Below, in pieces: positions 36,511 through 46,825 of a stretch of DNA of 64,000 nt. Numbering within the stretch: the stretch's first letter is position 1; each line of letters starts with the position of its first letter. Source of the DNA: Diphasiastrum complanatum (taxonomy: Eukaryota; Streptophyta; Lycopodiopsida; Lycopodiales; Lycopodiaceae); contig CM055092.1 in assembly GCA_029204225.1 (NCBI GenBank), positions 88,325,666-88,389,665 on the forward strand. Direction: 5' to 3'. The translations under genes and the position numbers were made by a program. The notes below the pieces were generated by a model, which did not search any database, had not been told where the DNA came from, and saw nothing but the letters and a program-made list of their open reading frames with translations.

Positions 36511-37100
36511 CTAAATTGATATGTGGTATAGGTGAAACTTTATCAAAATGCACATAGCCACACGAATGAGAATACAGACATGGCAATGTTATAGAGAATA
36601 GACACGTAGGCCTATTCTTGATCATCCAAATTCTATTGTATGCAAATTGGACACAACACCACCGACATGTACAAATGCACTACAATATAGTGAAACTATA
36701 TCACAATATTGCACATGGCCACACTAATGAGAATGGACTCATGTCCATGCCACCAACCTATGTGGTGGAGTATACCACAATGCATATTGCCACACTACAC
36801 ATTGTACTCGTGTCATAATGCCACACCACACATTGTACTCATGTCATAATGCCACACCACACATGGTACTCATGTCATAATGCCACACCATCTACAAGCA
36901 CAAATGCACTTTATGTGGTATAATGAAATCTTATCAAAATGTACATGGCCACACTAATAAGAATAGACACATGTCTGGATGCGACACTATCTACAAGTAC
37001 AAATGCACTATACATGGTATTGTGAAACTTTATCAAAGTGCACATGGCCACACTAATGAGAATAGAGACATGGCCACGCTAATGAGAATAGACACGTTGT
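36511..37100. repeat. Tandem repeat array built from copia 3'-end sequence
   Basis: A unit containing CACATGGCCACACTAATGAG followed by AATAGACACATG occurs near 36545, 36712, 36943, 37040 and, shortened, 37072. It alternates with ACAAATGCACT...TGAAACTTTATC blocks. The same words occur once just upstream of the copia LTR start at 32281-32320 (minus strand), so the array derives from the pre-LTR end of that family. A short LTR-start fragment lies at 36605-36650. Inside the array three copies of a 31-bp unit (ATTGTACTCATGTCATAATG plus GCCACACCACAC) run from 36797 to 36893. Confidence 0.8.
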
Positions 37101-37529
37101 CGGAAATCGAGAGGACAGGCAGCGGAAGCTTTGAGCGTGGTCGTGTAGGAATGGAAACGCAACAGTTAGCAGCAAAAGTACTCAAGATGAATGATTCATA
37201 CAAAATTGCACAAATGAACAATATAGTAGTGAGACAGAAAAATTGGATGCTGATTAATATCAACAGTGAGTACAATGGCTTGAAGTGATAACTTCAGCTT
37301 GATAGTTGAGCGTGATTACGCTGGCTACAGATAACTTTGATAATGCTAAAACAACACTTGCATTGCTTGATTTAGCTAGTAGTATATATTTAAAGTGTCT
37401 TCAAAATTATCTTACAAGCATTGAATGCTATTTATGCCAGTCTTTGTATATGTACAAAGTGGGTAATTGCCCTTGGGATATTTAGCGGTCATTGTTTTTA
37501 CGGTTGATGATAAGTTGGCGACGCCGGTC

Positions 37530-38060
37530 TGCCACGGTTGGAAAAACCCGAAAAATGTGAAGGTGCCCTTGAACAGAGAAAGCATGTAAATCCCAAAGGT
37601 GCGAAAATTTTGAAGATGCCTTTAAAGCGAAGGCAGAGAAATGTGAAAAGCCCGACAATGCCTTTAATATGGATTTTGGTCATAGTGTCGCATTTTTTCC
37701 AAAGGTGCAAAAATGTAAAAAAAAAAACTTGACAATGTTGCATTTTTCCCAAAGGTGGAAAAATGTGAAAAACCCGACAGTGCCTTTAAAATGAAATTTG
37801 GTCACAGTGTCGCATTCTTCCCAAAGGTGCAAAAATGCGAGACAGTGTCGCATTTTTCCCAAATGTGCAAAAATGTGGAAAACCCGATAGTGCTTTTAAA
37901 ATGGAATTTGGTCACAGTGTCGCATTTTTTCCGAAGGTGCAAAAAATGCAAAAAAAAAAACCGACAGTGTCGCATTTTTTTCAAAAGTGCGAAAAATATA
38001 GAAAAGGCGAAGGTGCCTTAAAATGAAAATGTTTTAAGGAAAAACGAAGTTTTGGAAAAA
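37530..38060. repeat. Minisatellite, about 110-120 bp period with 40-bp subunits
   Basis: The word GTGTCGCATTTTTCCCAAAG plus GTGCAAAAATG recurs six times (near 37684, 37730, 37803, 37843, 37913 and 37962). It alternates with a CCCGACAGTGCCTTTAAAAT-type spacer, giving three higher-order units. Open frames on both strands in this block are by-products of the repeat. It is followed by two copies of AAAATGTTTTAAGGAARAACGAAGTTTTGG (38028-38090). Confidence 0.9.
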
Positions 38061-38186
38061 TGTTTTAAGGAAGAACGAAGTTTTGGAATAATGCGAAGGT
38101 CCGAAATATGTTGTTGGCCTTCGGCTATTTTCAGGATGCTCATTACTTGAACGATTTGTTAAGGCTGAGCATAAGAAATCTAATAG

Positions 38187-38425
38187 TGTGGAGCCTAGGC
38201 CTATTCTTGATTGTCCAATTTTTATTGCATGCAAATTCGGCCAACATAATTACAAACTCTCTTTTTTAGAATTTAATAATGCACATGAAAAATTTATTGT
38301 ACATATTGTGGCCCACAAACTGTTTAAGGACCAAATACATTAGAATAGTACACAAGGCAATAACCCATGCAACACAATTGCTTATAATAGGATGAACAAT
38401 AATCTTTATTTTAATTAACTAGTTG
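38187..38425 (+). mobile_element. Partial copia LTR (second family), plus orientation
   Basis: Inverted counterpart of 32024-32281, starting TGTGGAGCCTAGGCC. Its end merges into a tandem duplication at 38386-38566. No polyprotein stands next to it, so it is a solo or truncated LTR. Confidence 0.75.
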
Positions 38426-38566
38426 AAGTATGACATGAGACCAGTGAAATAAATTATGATACTGCAATTGTTGATGATAGGATGAACAATAATCCTTCTA
38501 TTAATTAACTAGTTGAAGTATGACATGAGAACAATGAGGAAAATTATGATAGCAGTAGATGGTGCT
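38386..38566. repeat. Tandem duplication, 2 x 90 bp
   Basis: GATAGGATGAACAATAATC-type sequence followed by TTAACTAGTTGAAGTATGAC and ATGAGA occurs at about 38386 and 38476. The first copy overlaps the LTR end, so the duplication arose from the LTR and its flank. Confidence 0.85.
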
Positions 38567-39981
38567 AGAAAAACCTCCCTCAAGTTTCACTTCAATATCC
38601 TACATCTTTCAAGATGTCGGTTTTTGAAATTTGATGTCTTATAAAACCTTAAACTAAATAATGTTGCATTCTCAAATTCAGGAACTATGAAAGGTTGTCA
38701 TTGAGTGTAGTAGCTAGCCTTTTGAACTGGAAAATTAACATATCAATTAAACTATTTCAATCTGCTAGATCGTGGGCCCATCATCTTTAAGAATTTGCAA
38801 AGTTTTCCAAGACTGTTAGCATTCAACTATTTTCTCAAGCCTCATCCTAGTCCACTCCAATGATAAATGTTATATTATATCATGTTATAAGGTTATAAAT
38901 TAGCCACATATTGGCTTACACTACCTTTTATCAAGATTTATGTGAAAAATAGAGCACCCACAACCGGCTTGGAATTTGACGTGCACCCTTACCTTTCACC
39001 CCGATGGGCTTTTATTTTTCTTACCTTTCACATGACATGTATAATGCAAGGGTACCTTTCAAATAAAATAGGTATGAACCTTTAAACCACTTATATACAT
39101 ATATTCATGTTATATTTTGCAATAAACTTTTTAAAATTACAGCCTATCATGACACTTTACCCACACACAAAGGTGGTACTTTTGCATTTCAGATTTGAGG
39201 TGGTTTCCTCAATTATTGTCTATTCACGTGAATCATGTGTATTCCAAAGTAAAACTTTAGAATCATGCATATATCTTACTAGCCATAAAAAAAATTATCC
39301 ATAACAAACAAGGTGATTTTTGTCTATTATGCCAATTTTGCTCAGGAGTGGTGCACTAGCTCCTTATGTATAGATCACTCTCTCATATTGCAATCATTCA
39401 TTGTCGAGTGAGTGATTGTGTATATATTGTTGTTCTTGTGTGCCTTTGTGCGTAGCTATGCGACAATCATGGGCAACATCTATGCTCTAGTTCACACAAT
39501 TGGTGGCAGTGGTGGAATGGCACAAAGTATCTTGGGAGGTACGGATGGAAAGGTTCTAGAGAGAATACGAGTTTGGGTTGGAGGATGGCAAGTGAAAGCA
39601 ATAAAGATGTGGTTGACATATAGTAGTCCTTGACTCTTTGGTAGATCATCTGGTCCATACAAGGAGTTATCATTCGCTCCTAGAGAACGCATTACCAAAT
39701 TGTCATTGTGGGAAAATGGTGCAGGTACTAGTACATATGGATGATACATAAATGATGGATATAGCATCTTAATAAATGATAATGATTTGTTGATATTGTT
39801 TTTAAAATGCACATTGACATGAGCTTGATAGCAATAGTTTATGTTTTTTCCACAGGTACACGTCTTGGGTGGATAAGGTCCAAAACCAGCAAAAACCAGG
39901 TCTTTGATTTTGGAATGACTGATTGGGGTCAAACCGATTAGTTGATTAGTAAGAAGGAGAATAATCCAACACAGTCATGTA
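38567..39981. other. No gene seen
   Basis: AT-rich sequence. The minus-strand ORF 39492-39932 (146 codons) has no domain I recognise. It lies just downstream of the unknown-family relic on the same strand, so it could be a decayed extension of that gene. Confidence 0.35.
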
Positions 39982-40290
39982 CTATTGGATGAATAGAAAG
40001 GTAAGGTGTGCTTTAACCACATCTCTGGCAGGTTTGTGTAGCCACAAGAAGAAAGCGTTCAATTGGTTTTGGAGGGAAGCACCAGGGAAGATCTTGCATA
40101 GGTTGTTCATCATATACCTAGGTACATAGGGGATTTGACAATTTCTGGATTGGCAAAAAACATATGAAGATTGATCTCCAATATCACAAATATCTTGAGA
40201 AAACAATTCAAGCTAGGAAGCACTATCCTCATCAAGATCATCTAAAAAGCTAATCCTTTTGTAAGAACCATTTATCTTACGCAAATCCAT
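39982..40290 (-). pseudogene. Unknown protein family, copy A (fragment)
   Basis: Reading from a Met codon at 40290 (MDLRKINGSYKRISFLDDLD), one in-frame stop interrupts the frame near 40213. It then continues to a stop at 39982, ending FFLWLHKPARDVVKAHLTF plus LFIQ. Forty-three consecutive codons (40116-39988) align without gaps to copy B at 59121-58993, with 34 identical residues. The conserved core is YMMNNL, FPGAS, QNQ, NAFFLWLH, ARDVVK and HLTF. I do not recognise the family. The fragment ends where copy B continues for another 100 residues. It lies directly beside the LTR of the 10.7-kb copia. Confidence 0.6.
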
Positions 40291-40354
40291 GTTGTCTAAG
40301 ATAATTTAAAGAAAAACCTTATACAGGATGACAAAGGTGTCATCATTAACAGAA

Positions 40355-41359
40355 TGTTAGTGATGAGATAAGATCACGAAACAGTCGCGACCGCGAATTC
40401 AACGCGATTCAGATGGAGTTCAGATACGATCGCTGGCAGCCAGCTGAATCACTCCTACAATCCTCCAGAATGTAGTTAGGCACTACTGATCTACGTTTAT
40501 AAATTAATGCAGCATTCAACAAAACCCAACCAATGTGCAGAATTGAAATGAATGGGAGAATTTGATACGCGAATAACAGCAGAAACATTTGCATTCAAGA
40601 TCATACATCATAAATTGACATGTGCACAATTGCTACAAAATCATCTATTGATTTTCTCTAATTCTTCAAGCACTGCATGCAGATCCACGCAGTGCGTTGG
40701 CGTGAGAGAAATACAGTTCTCTCACGAATGGATGTCTCGCTTACTAGCGAACTTGTGGATCTCTATGGATCTTGATCACATAACTGGTCTCGCTTGCAGA
40801 CGGACTTCTTGTCTATATGATTGCTAACTAGAATCATACTACTACACTATATGTGTGTTTTGTCTCGTTTTGTGAAGTATCATCCAGCAAGTATATAGTT
40901 GCTCTATGTAACTTTAAGATTAGAGTGATTAAGCATCTATAACTAATCACGAAATTACAAGAATGGCAGATTAGCCATGACCTAGATTGTATCTGCTGAC
41001 GTCATGCCATCAGATCAGATATCTGTACTTCTGGGTACTTGTAGGATCTTGGCTGGTACTCTTTGGAGCGTGAGGGTAGAAAGTCTTTCGCGACATTTTT
41101 TGTGTCGCGTCGTTGGTTTCGTTTCCGTCGTCTGACTTTCTCGTGTTGGACCGCAAAAGATTCTCGTTCGCAAATCTTTCGTGTTCATGTCTTCCTGTCA
41201 GGTGTTCGCAAAACTTTTGTGTTTTGTGTCTTCTTGACTTTCGTGTTCGTGAAACCTTCGTGTTTCGTGTCTCTTGACTTTCGTGTTTGTGAACATCTTC
41301 ATCAGGAAGAGGGCTGAAAGCTAGCAAAGCCTTGTAATTAGAAATGTTTTGTTTCTTCA
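40355..41359 (-). mobile_element. 3' LTR of the 10.7-kb copia
   Basis: 1005 bp. Its ends on the minus strand are TGAAGAAAC (41359) and ...CTAACA (40355). On the minus strand a purine-rich tract GCTTTGAGAGGGAGC (41374-41360) lies directly upstream, as expected for plus-strand priming. The inner part has repeated TTTCGTG/TTTGTG words (about 41160-41290). Confidence 0.88.
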
Positions 41360-41394
41360 GCTCCCTCTCAAAGCATGATAGTTTTATGATCCTG

Positions 41395-42950
41395 AGACGG
41401 CTCCTCTGTCTCTCAAAGAGTCCTTTGTCCAGGGCTTTGGTGAAGATGTCAACAACCATATCTTTGGTTCCGATGAAGGTGGTCTGCAGCATTCTCTTTT
41501 CAACTAGATCCATGATCAAGTGGTACTTGATCGCAATGTGCTTTGTTCTGGAATGGAACATAGGATCTTTTGTCAGGTGTATTGCAGAGGTGTTGTCCAT
41601 CTGCAAGACCAGAGGCTCGTCGCTTGTTTCGTCCAATTCATCCAAGAACTGTCTTAGTCAGATTATCTCGTTGGCCATCTTTGCTACAACGTACTCTGCT
41701 TCACAAGATGACTAGGCCACAATGGTCTGCTTCTTGCTGACCCAGAGAATTGTTGCTCCTGATGCGATGGTGCATCCTCCTGAGACACTTTTACAATCGT
41801 CCTTGAGAGATGCCCAACTAGCATTGTTGTACGAAAGCATCTTGAAACCTGCATCACGACAATAACACAATCTGTAATCCCTCGTAAATTGAAGATATTG
41901 CAAAGTGTGTTTTGCAATCTTCCAATGTGTTGAGCCTGGATCGGTGCCGAATTGGCTCATCCTGAATACTGCATAAGCAATATCAGCACGTGTGTTGTCT
42001 GCAAGGTACGTCAGTGATCCTATCAGCTTCCTGTAACGTGTGAGTTGCATCTGTTCTCTCTCTTTCTCAGTCTTCGGACAGTCATCATTAGTCAACACCA
42101 TCCCTGCGAGCATTGGAGTATTCGCTCCTTTGCAGTTCAGCATCCCAAAGTCCTCTAGGATCTTCTGGGTGTATCTGGACTGGTGAAGGTATAACTTACT
42201 TCCCTCATAGTTTCTTTCAATTTGTAAACCTAGGTAACACCTAGCTTCTCCCAAATCCATGATCTCGAAATGTTTCAAGATGTTTGTCTTCACTTCAACA
42301 ATCAGATGTTCACTCCTGCAAAGTATCAGAGTGTCGTCCACATACACAGCCACAATGATGATCTGCCCATCTGTAACTCTGACATATACATTGGAATCAG
42401 CCAACACATGCTTGAATTCTAATGACTTTAGGGCTTGATTTTTCTTCTTGTACCATTGTCGGGCTGACTGTTTTAGACCGTAGATGTTTCTATGCATTAT
42501 GCATGCATATTCAGGAAGAAAATTTGAGACATATCCTGGGGGTTGATCCATATAGACCTCTTCGTCTAGTTCGCCATGCAAGAAGGTTGTCTTCTCATCC
42601 ACAATGTGGATCCTGAGGTCATAAGCTGCTGCATATGCAAATAACAGACATAGGGACGAATGTTTAACGACAGGAGAGAAGGTTTCAGAGTAGTTAAAAC
42701 CATATCTTTGAAAGAAACTCTTCGCTACCAATCTTGTCTTGTATTTTGTCACATTCCATCTTGTCCGTATTTGAGCTTGAAAACCCATTTGCATTTGACA
42801 GTCTTGTGCTTATGTGGTAATGGCTGTAACGTCCATACCTAGTTCTTCCTCATGGACTCCATCTCTTCGTTCATGGCTTGGATCCATCTGTCCTTTTCTG
42901 GACATTCAATCGCTGCCTCAAAATTCAAGCTGTAAGGCTGGTGGATGATT
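41395..42950 (-). pseudogene. Copia RT and RNase H (3' half of the 10.7-kb element)
   Basis: A 360-codon open frame (42794-41712) carries nearly the whole reverse transcriptase. It has YKTRLVAKSF, the FSPVVKHSSL block, TTFLHGELDEEVYMDQPPGY, IYGLKQSARQWY, the catalytic AVYVDDTLIL (near 42335) and the conserved RYRKLIGSLTYLADNTRADI block. RNase H begins SYNNASWASLKDDCKS, where the first Asp of the usual YSDAS-type block is Asn, and ends at a stop after KKQTIVA (41712). Beyond the stop the domain continues (DNTSAIHLTKDPMFHSRTKH, then VDIFTKALDKGLF, to about 41400). Upstream, FEAAIECPEKDRWIQAMNEE (about 42920-42860) is joined through a stop (42842). This is the best preserved coding stretch of any transposon here, yet not intact. 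Confidence 0.92.
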
Positions 42951-43230
42951 GGCCAATTGGGCGTGCTTGTGATTGGGTGAGGCGTGCGTACCGGATGAGA
43001 TTCCTATAGCTGCAAGTGCGGCCTCAGTGATGCGCACCTTGTGTGTGGCTCCTTGGAAGGTGATGTAAAACTTGGATTTCTCTTCTTTCCACGTACTGAA
43101 GGCAAGAGTGATGAAATCCATATTGATGCATCCCGAAAAGACTCTCTCATGAATACCCATTGCAGTAAGTAGAGGCTCCGCAAGGGTCATCCACTGAGTG
43201 ACCATTTCTGACCACAATTCGAAAGTCAAA
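42951..43230 (-). other. Junction segment with unassigned ORF
   Basis: Between gypsy RNase H (ending about 43200) and copia coding (from about 42950) lies a minus-strand frame reading INMDFITLAFSTWKEEKSKF, YITFQGATHKVRITEAALAA and IGISSGTH. It is not LTR-like and matches neither element's known domains. The nested gypsy should end here with an LTR, which is absent. It may be a captured fragment of another element's gag. Confidence 0.4.
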
Positions 43231-43957
43231 TTCAGTCAATAATAATAACCATCTTGCAATACGTCCAGTATTACACGTCTTATTTACCAAGTAAAGTAAC
43301 GGTTGATAATCCGTATAAAATGCAAAGTGCGTTTCCATGAGATAGTGACGAAATTTCCGAACAGAAAAAATCATGGCTAGCGCTTCACGTTCTGTTGTTG
43401 AATAATTCTTCTCTGGATCTGTAAGCTGTCTGCTTGCAAATCATATAGTATAATCCTTCTTATACTCACCTGGCTTCGTCAAAACTGATGCAATGGTGTA
43501 TTTTGAGGCATCCGTATGAACATGAAACTCTAATGTCTGGAGAACGCAAAATTGGTGCTGAAGATAATGCTTTTTTTAACTTTTCAAAGGCTTCTAACGC
43601 CTCTACTATCCAAATAGGAACAATAGTTAATTTGTATATAGGTCGTGCTAAATCCGCAAAGAAGATAATAAAAATTCGATAGTAATTTGCATGACCCATA
43701 AACACCTAAACTCCTTGAATTGTTGCTGGCGGTGGCAATTCCACAATAACTTTGATCTTAGAATAATCAGTGGCAATACCATGTCTTGATATCACATGTC
43801 CAAGCACCACTCCGTGAGAAACCCATATCTGGCATTTTTTTGGATTTAGAGAAATCTGATATTTGCAGCATCTTTCAAAGACTTTCTCCAATCGATCCAG
43901 GGGGTCTGTATCTGTACTATGAACTCCCAAGTCGTCCAAGTAAATTTCAAGAAATTT
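43147..43957 (-). pseudogene. Gypsy RT end and RNase H (nested element)
   Basis: Minus strand after the stop at 43958: LDDLGVHS, the second half of the RT catalytic block; then SLNPKKCQIWVSHGVVLGHV, SRHGIATDYSKIKVI and a thumb-like FMGHANYY. RNase H blocks follow: MIFSVRKFRHYLMETHFAFY, DYQPLLYLVNKTCNTG and RWLLLLTEFDFRIVVRNG (to about 43200). Several stops occur. No integrase follows, so the element is truncated at its 3' end. Confidence 0.88.
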
Positions 43958-44800
43958 TTACAGATAATCTTTAAAGGCAAATTGCATTACTCTTTGGAAT
44001 GAACTTGGTGCATTACAGAGTCCAAACAACATTACTTTGTAAGCATAGGTGTCCCATTCTGTTGCAAAAGCAGTTTTGTGGCAATCGGCAGGTGCAATCT
44101 TAACCTGGTTGTAACCACTAAATCCATCCAAGAAACTATAAGCTTCCGCTCTAGCAAGGCGATCCAAAATGCTTTCAGTAAAAGGTAACAGAAAGTGATC
44201 CTTCCGTGTCACTTTATTCAATGCTTTGCGATTCACACAAATTCGCAATTTCTCATTTTTCTTAGGAACAATGACAATCGGTGAAATCCATTCGATATGC
44301 TCGATCTTATAAATGAAATCGACGTCAAGCAATCTCTGAAGTTCTTTCTTTATCAGATCTGCCACATTTGGGCATTCTGCAACTCTGTGATTTTCTCCAC
44401 ATGCAAAGCATCCAAGAGGTGCTCTGACCCAATTTTTCGAGGCTTGTTGTTGAGCAGTGGCATAAATGGCATATTGTTCTGAAGATCCACCTTCCTGATC
44501 ATTACCATAGATCCATTGCTCAGCACTTTCGTAAGGTTCTGGTTCCATCAAATTGACAGGAGGAGCGGAGTGCTTTGGTGGGGTAGGCAAAGCTAGACGT
44601 TCTGGGTATCCAAGAGTAGATTGTCGTAGTCTTGCTACTGGATTGCCTCCATACTGTGGATCTCGATATCCCATCTGGGCATATCGTTGCTGAATCATCC
44701 GAGGGTTGAAGTTGCAAAAGGCAGTCTCATGGTCAGGTGAATTACACAGATGGCAAACACTGATTTCCATTCGTTTTTTCAATTGAGGACACTCGTTCAC
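43958..44800 (-). pseudogene. Gypsy gag tail fused in frame to RT (protease missing)
   Basis: A single 280-codon open frame starts with a zinc knuckle CHLCNSPDHETAFC, runs through a proline- and glutamine-rich linker and reaches a second knuckle, CFACGENHRVAEC. It passes directly (near 44368) into the RT start: ADLIKKELQRLLDVDFIYK, WISPIVIVPKKN, LRICVNRKALNKVTRKDHF, DGFSGYNQVKIAP and MLFGLCNAPSSFQRVMQ. The whole aspartic protease and the RT lead-in that separate these parts in the related copy at 2.7-5.5 kb are absent. The frame stays open across the joint and ends at a stop just before LDDL. This is a deletion derivative. Confidence 0.88.
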
Positions 44801-45049
44801 TGTGTGGATTCCTGTACAAATAGAATACTAGACATTTTTCCTGGTAGGGAAAATCTTTACAAACTTCTCAAGTTCCTTGTTCACTTTTCCATGGAAATTT
44901 TCCAATGCTTTGATCTTCTCATCGAATTGCAACTGCAACTTTTCCATCTGTTTCTGCTGGGTCTTCCGAAGTTTCTCGAACTCATTGAGCATCATTTCTG
45001 CAGTAGCATTGGCATTCGTTGATGCAATAGTGGTGGATGTCGTAGTAGT

Positions 45050-45637
45050 CTACCCTACTATATAAGGCAACATACTGACATTCGGCTCATCATCTGAATC
45101 TTCATCCTCCTTCTGAATTGCATCGTCCATCGCATTTTGCAAAAGTGCATACTCATTATGGCGTTTCAGTTCACGTCTGATCCGTTTAGGTAGACCTGAC
45201 AAAAACCACATTATCATGGCATTTTCATTAATCAGCTCAGGCTCACATTCAGATCTAAGACGTTTCACCCTTTCAATGTAATCTCAAACCATTTCCCGCT
45301 TTCCCATTTTAATTTTACTTAAAAGTAGGAAAGGGTCTTCCATAAACTTTCGCGGTTTGAACCGTGTCATAAGGGCTCGTTTAACAACCTCCCAATCTGT
45401 ACGTTCAGTTTCATCTTGGTTATAGTACCAATCTTGTGCTACGCTTGTTAAGGCCATACGAAACAACTTAAGTTTATCTTGAGGATAAATCTCACCGTAG
45501 ACCTCACAGGATTCAGCATAGATCTGAAGAAATCGAACTGGATCTGTTAATCCATTATATTTGGGTAGATCCAATCGGGGTGCTCTTCTAACAATAATTG
45601 GATTGACCTCCTGTGGAGCAACTCCAGGGGCAGCCAT
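45050..45637 (-). pseudogene. Gypsy gag (capsid part) of the nested element
   Basis: Two minus-strand frames carry a typical retrotransposon gag. Frame 1 (45637-45284) has PRLDLPKYNGLTDPVRFLQI, LKLFRMALTSVAQDWYYNQ and WEVVKRALMTRFKP. It ends at a stop, and the second frame (45268-45050) continues with RLRSECEPELINENAMIMWF and LSGLPKRIRRELKRH. An acidic tail follows. Gag forms the capsid of the retrotransposon particle. The Met at 45637 has a plausible position after the leader. One stop near 45284 breaks the frame. Confidence 0.88.
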
Positions 45638-45639
45638 TA

Positions 45640-46800
45640 GATCAATTTGATAATGTGATTGGATATAGATTTTTTCAAAAACTATCTCAGATTAGATCTG
45701 CTAGCTCTATTCTACTTTTCAAGAATCTAATTCTATATGATGAAAAACTACCCAAAATTCGATCAATCGATACTTCTCAAAAAATGATAAATCTCTCAGA
45801 GTCCAATTCAAAATATATCAAATCTGATCCAAAATTTGACAGAGACTTGATCTGGAAAATCAAAAACTAAAAATAGGACTGGCGAAGGTTCTCTAGGCGA
45901 AGGTTGTCTCGGCGAAGGTTCAACAGTGCTATTTTGGGATAAAAACTCTCCGAACACTTTTTTGACAATTTCTTGAAAAATAACCTTTGCCTACTTCTCA
46001 GATGGAAGGTCTGACACAGATAAAACTATGGACAACCGGACAAAGGTTTCTGACACAGGTTATACAATTTTTGTGACCTAGCGAGGGTAAAAATCAAGAT
46101 TTTTTGTGATCTGATCAAGATAAATCCTCGTCGAACTCAAAAATAGTATTTTTATATAAATAAAATGTTCTGGAAACTCGGCGAAGGTATTGGTAATTTT
46201 GCCAAAAAGTGACTTTTTTGGCAAAAATATGACAATATGACAACTGATCCTCTGAAAACCTTTCTATTTTTGGTATTATTCTTCGTCGACCTGGCAGTAG
46301 ATAGATTTGAATCACATCTAAGCACAATGAATTGGGAAAAGGTTCTTTTTCTGTATTTTTTAGGATTTTGATCATTTTTGTTGTTTTTTGGTGGTTTTTC
46401 TGATGTTTCTGGAAATCTGCTGGGAATTAATCTTTGCCCTTCAAACTGAGGGTTTTGTAAACAAAACTGAAGGTGTCTGCAACTCGGCGAAGGTTTCTTG
46501 ATTGAGGGTAAAAAGTTCTGGGCTCTGATGATGCCTTTGCCTCTTTTTGACCAGATTTGACCGATTTTTGTTATTTTCTCTGATATCTCATATCCAAATG
46601 GATCTTAAGATTGGTAATCTGAATAGCTTTCCCTGTTTAATAATCAGATTAGATTTCAAACAAGCAAATCCACTCAAAACCTAGCAAAATCAATCCCAAA
46701 CTAATCTACAATGCAGTTTTAATACTATTCATGCCACAACAAGATGCCTAATGCAAGCTAACCATCAGCCAAACATGCTACAAACTGAAAAATTGGCGTA
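45640..46800 (-). other. Gypsy 5' leader, with repeated GGCGAAGGT words
   Basis: Untranslated leader between the primer binding site and gag of the nested gypsy. The word GGCGAAGGT occurs five times (45881, 45896, 45911, 46180 and 46486, given on the plus strand), mostly after CTC/CTAG-like bases. No ORF of note. Confidence 0.7.
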
Positions 46801-46825
46801 GCTCCCCGGCAACGGCGCCAAAATT
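46801..46825 (-). promoter_or_regulatory. Gypsy primer binding site (TGGCGCC type)
   Basis: The minus strand reads TTGGCGCCGTTGCCGGGGAG, the common plant gypsy primer binding site, immediately after the LTR end ACA at 46826 plus a short ATTT spacer. It fixes the orientation of the nested element. Confidence 0.88.

Noticed and set aside
37498-38026. Several overlapping ORFs with repeated KCDTV/HFKGT-like peptides
   Set aside because: They are by-products of the minisatellite, open in several frames on both strands.
39492-39932. 146-codon minus-strand ORF
   Set aside because: No recognisable domain, and copy B of the neighbouring unknown family shows no similar sequence downstream. Kept only as a remark.
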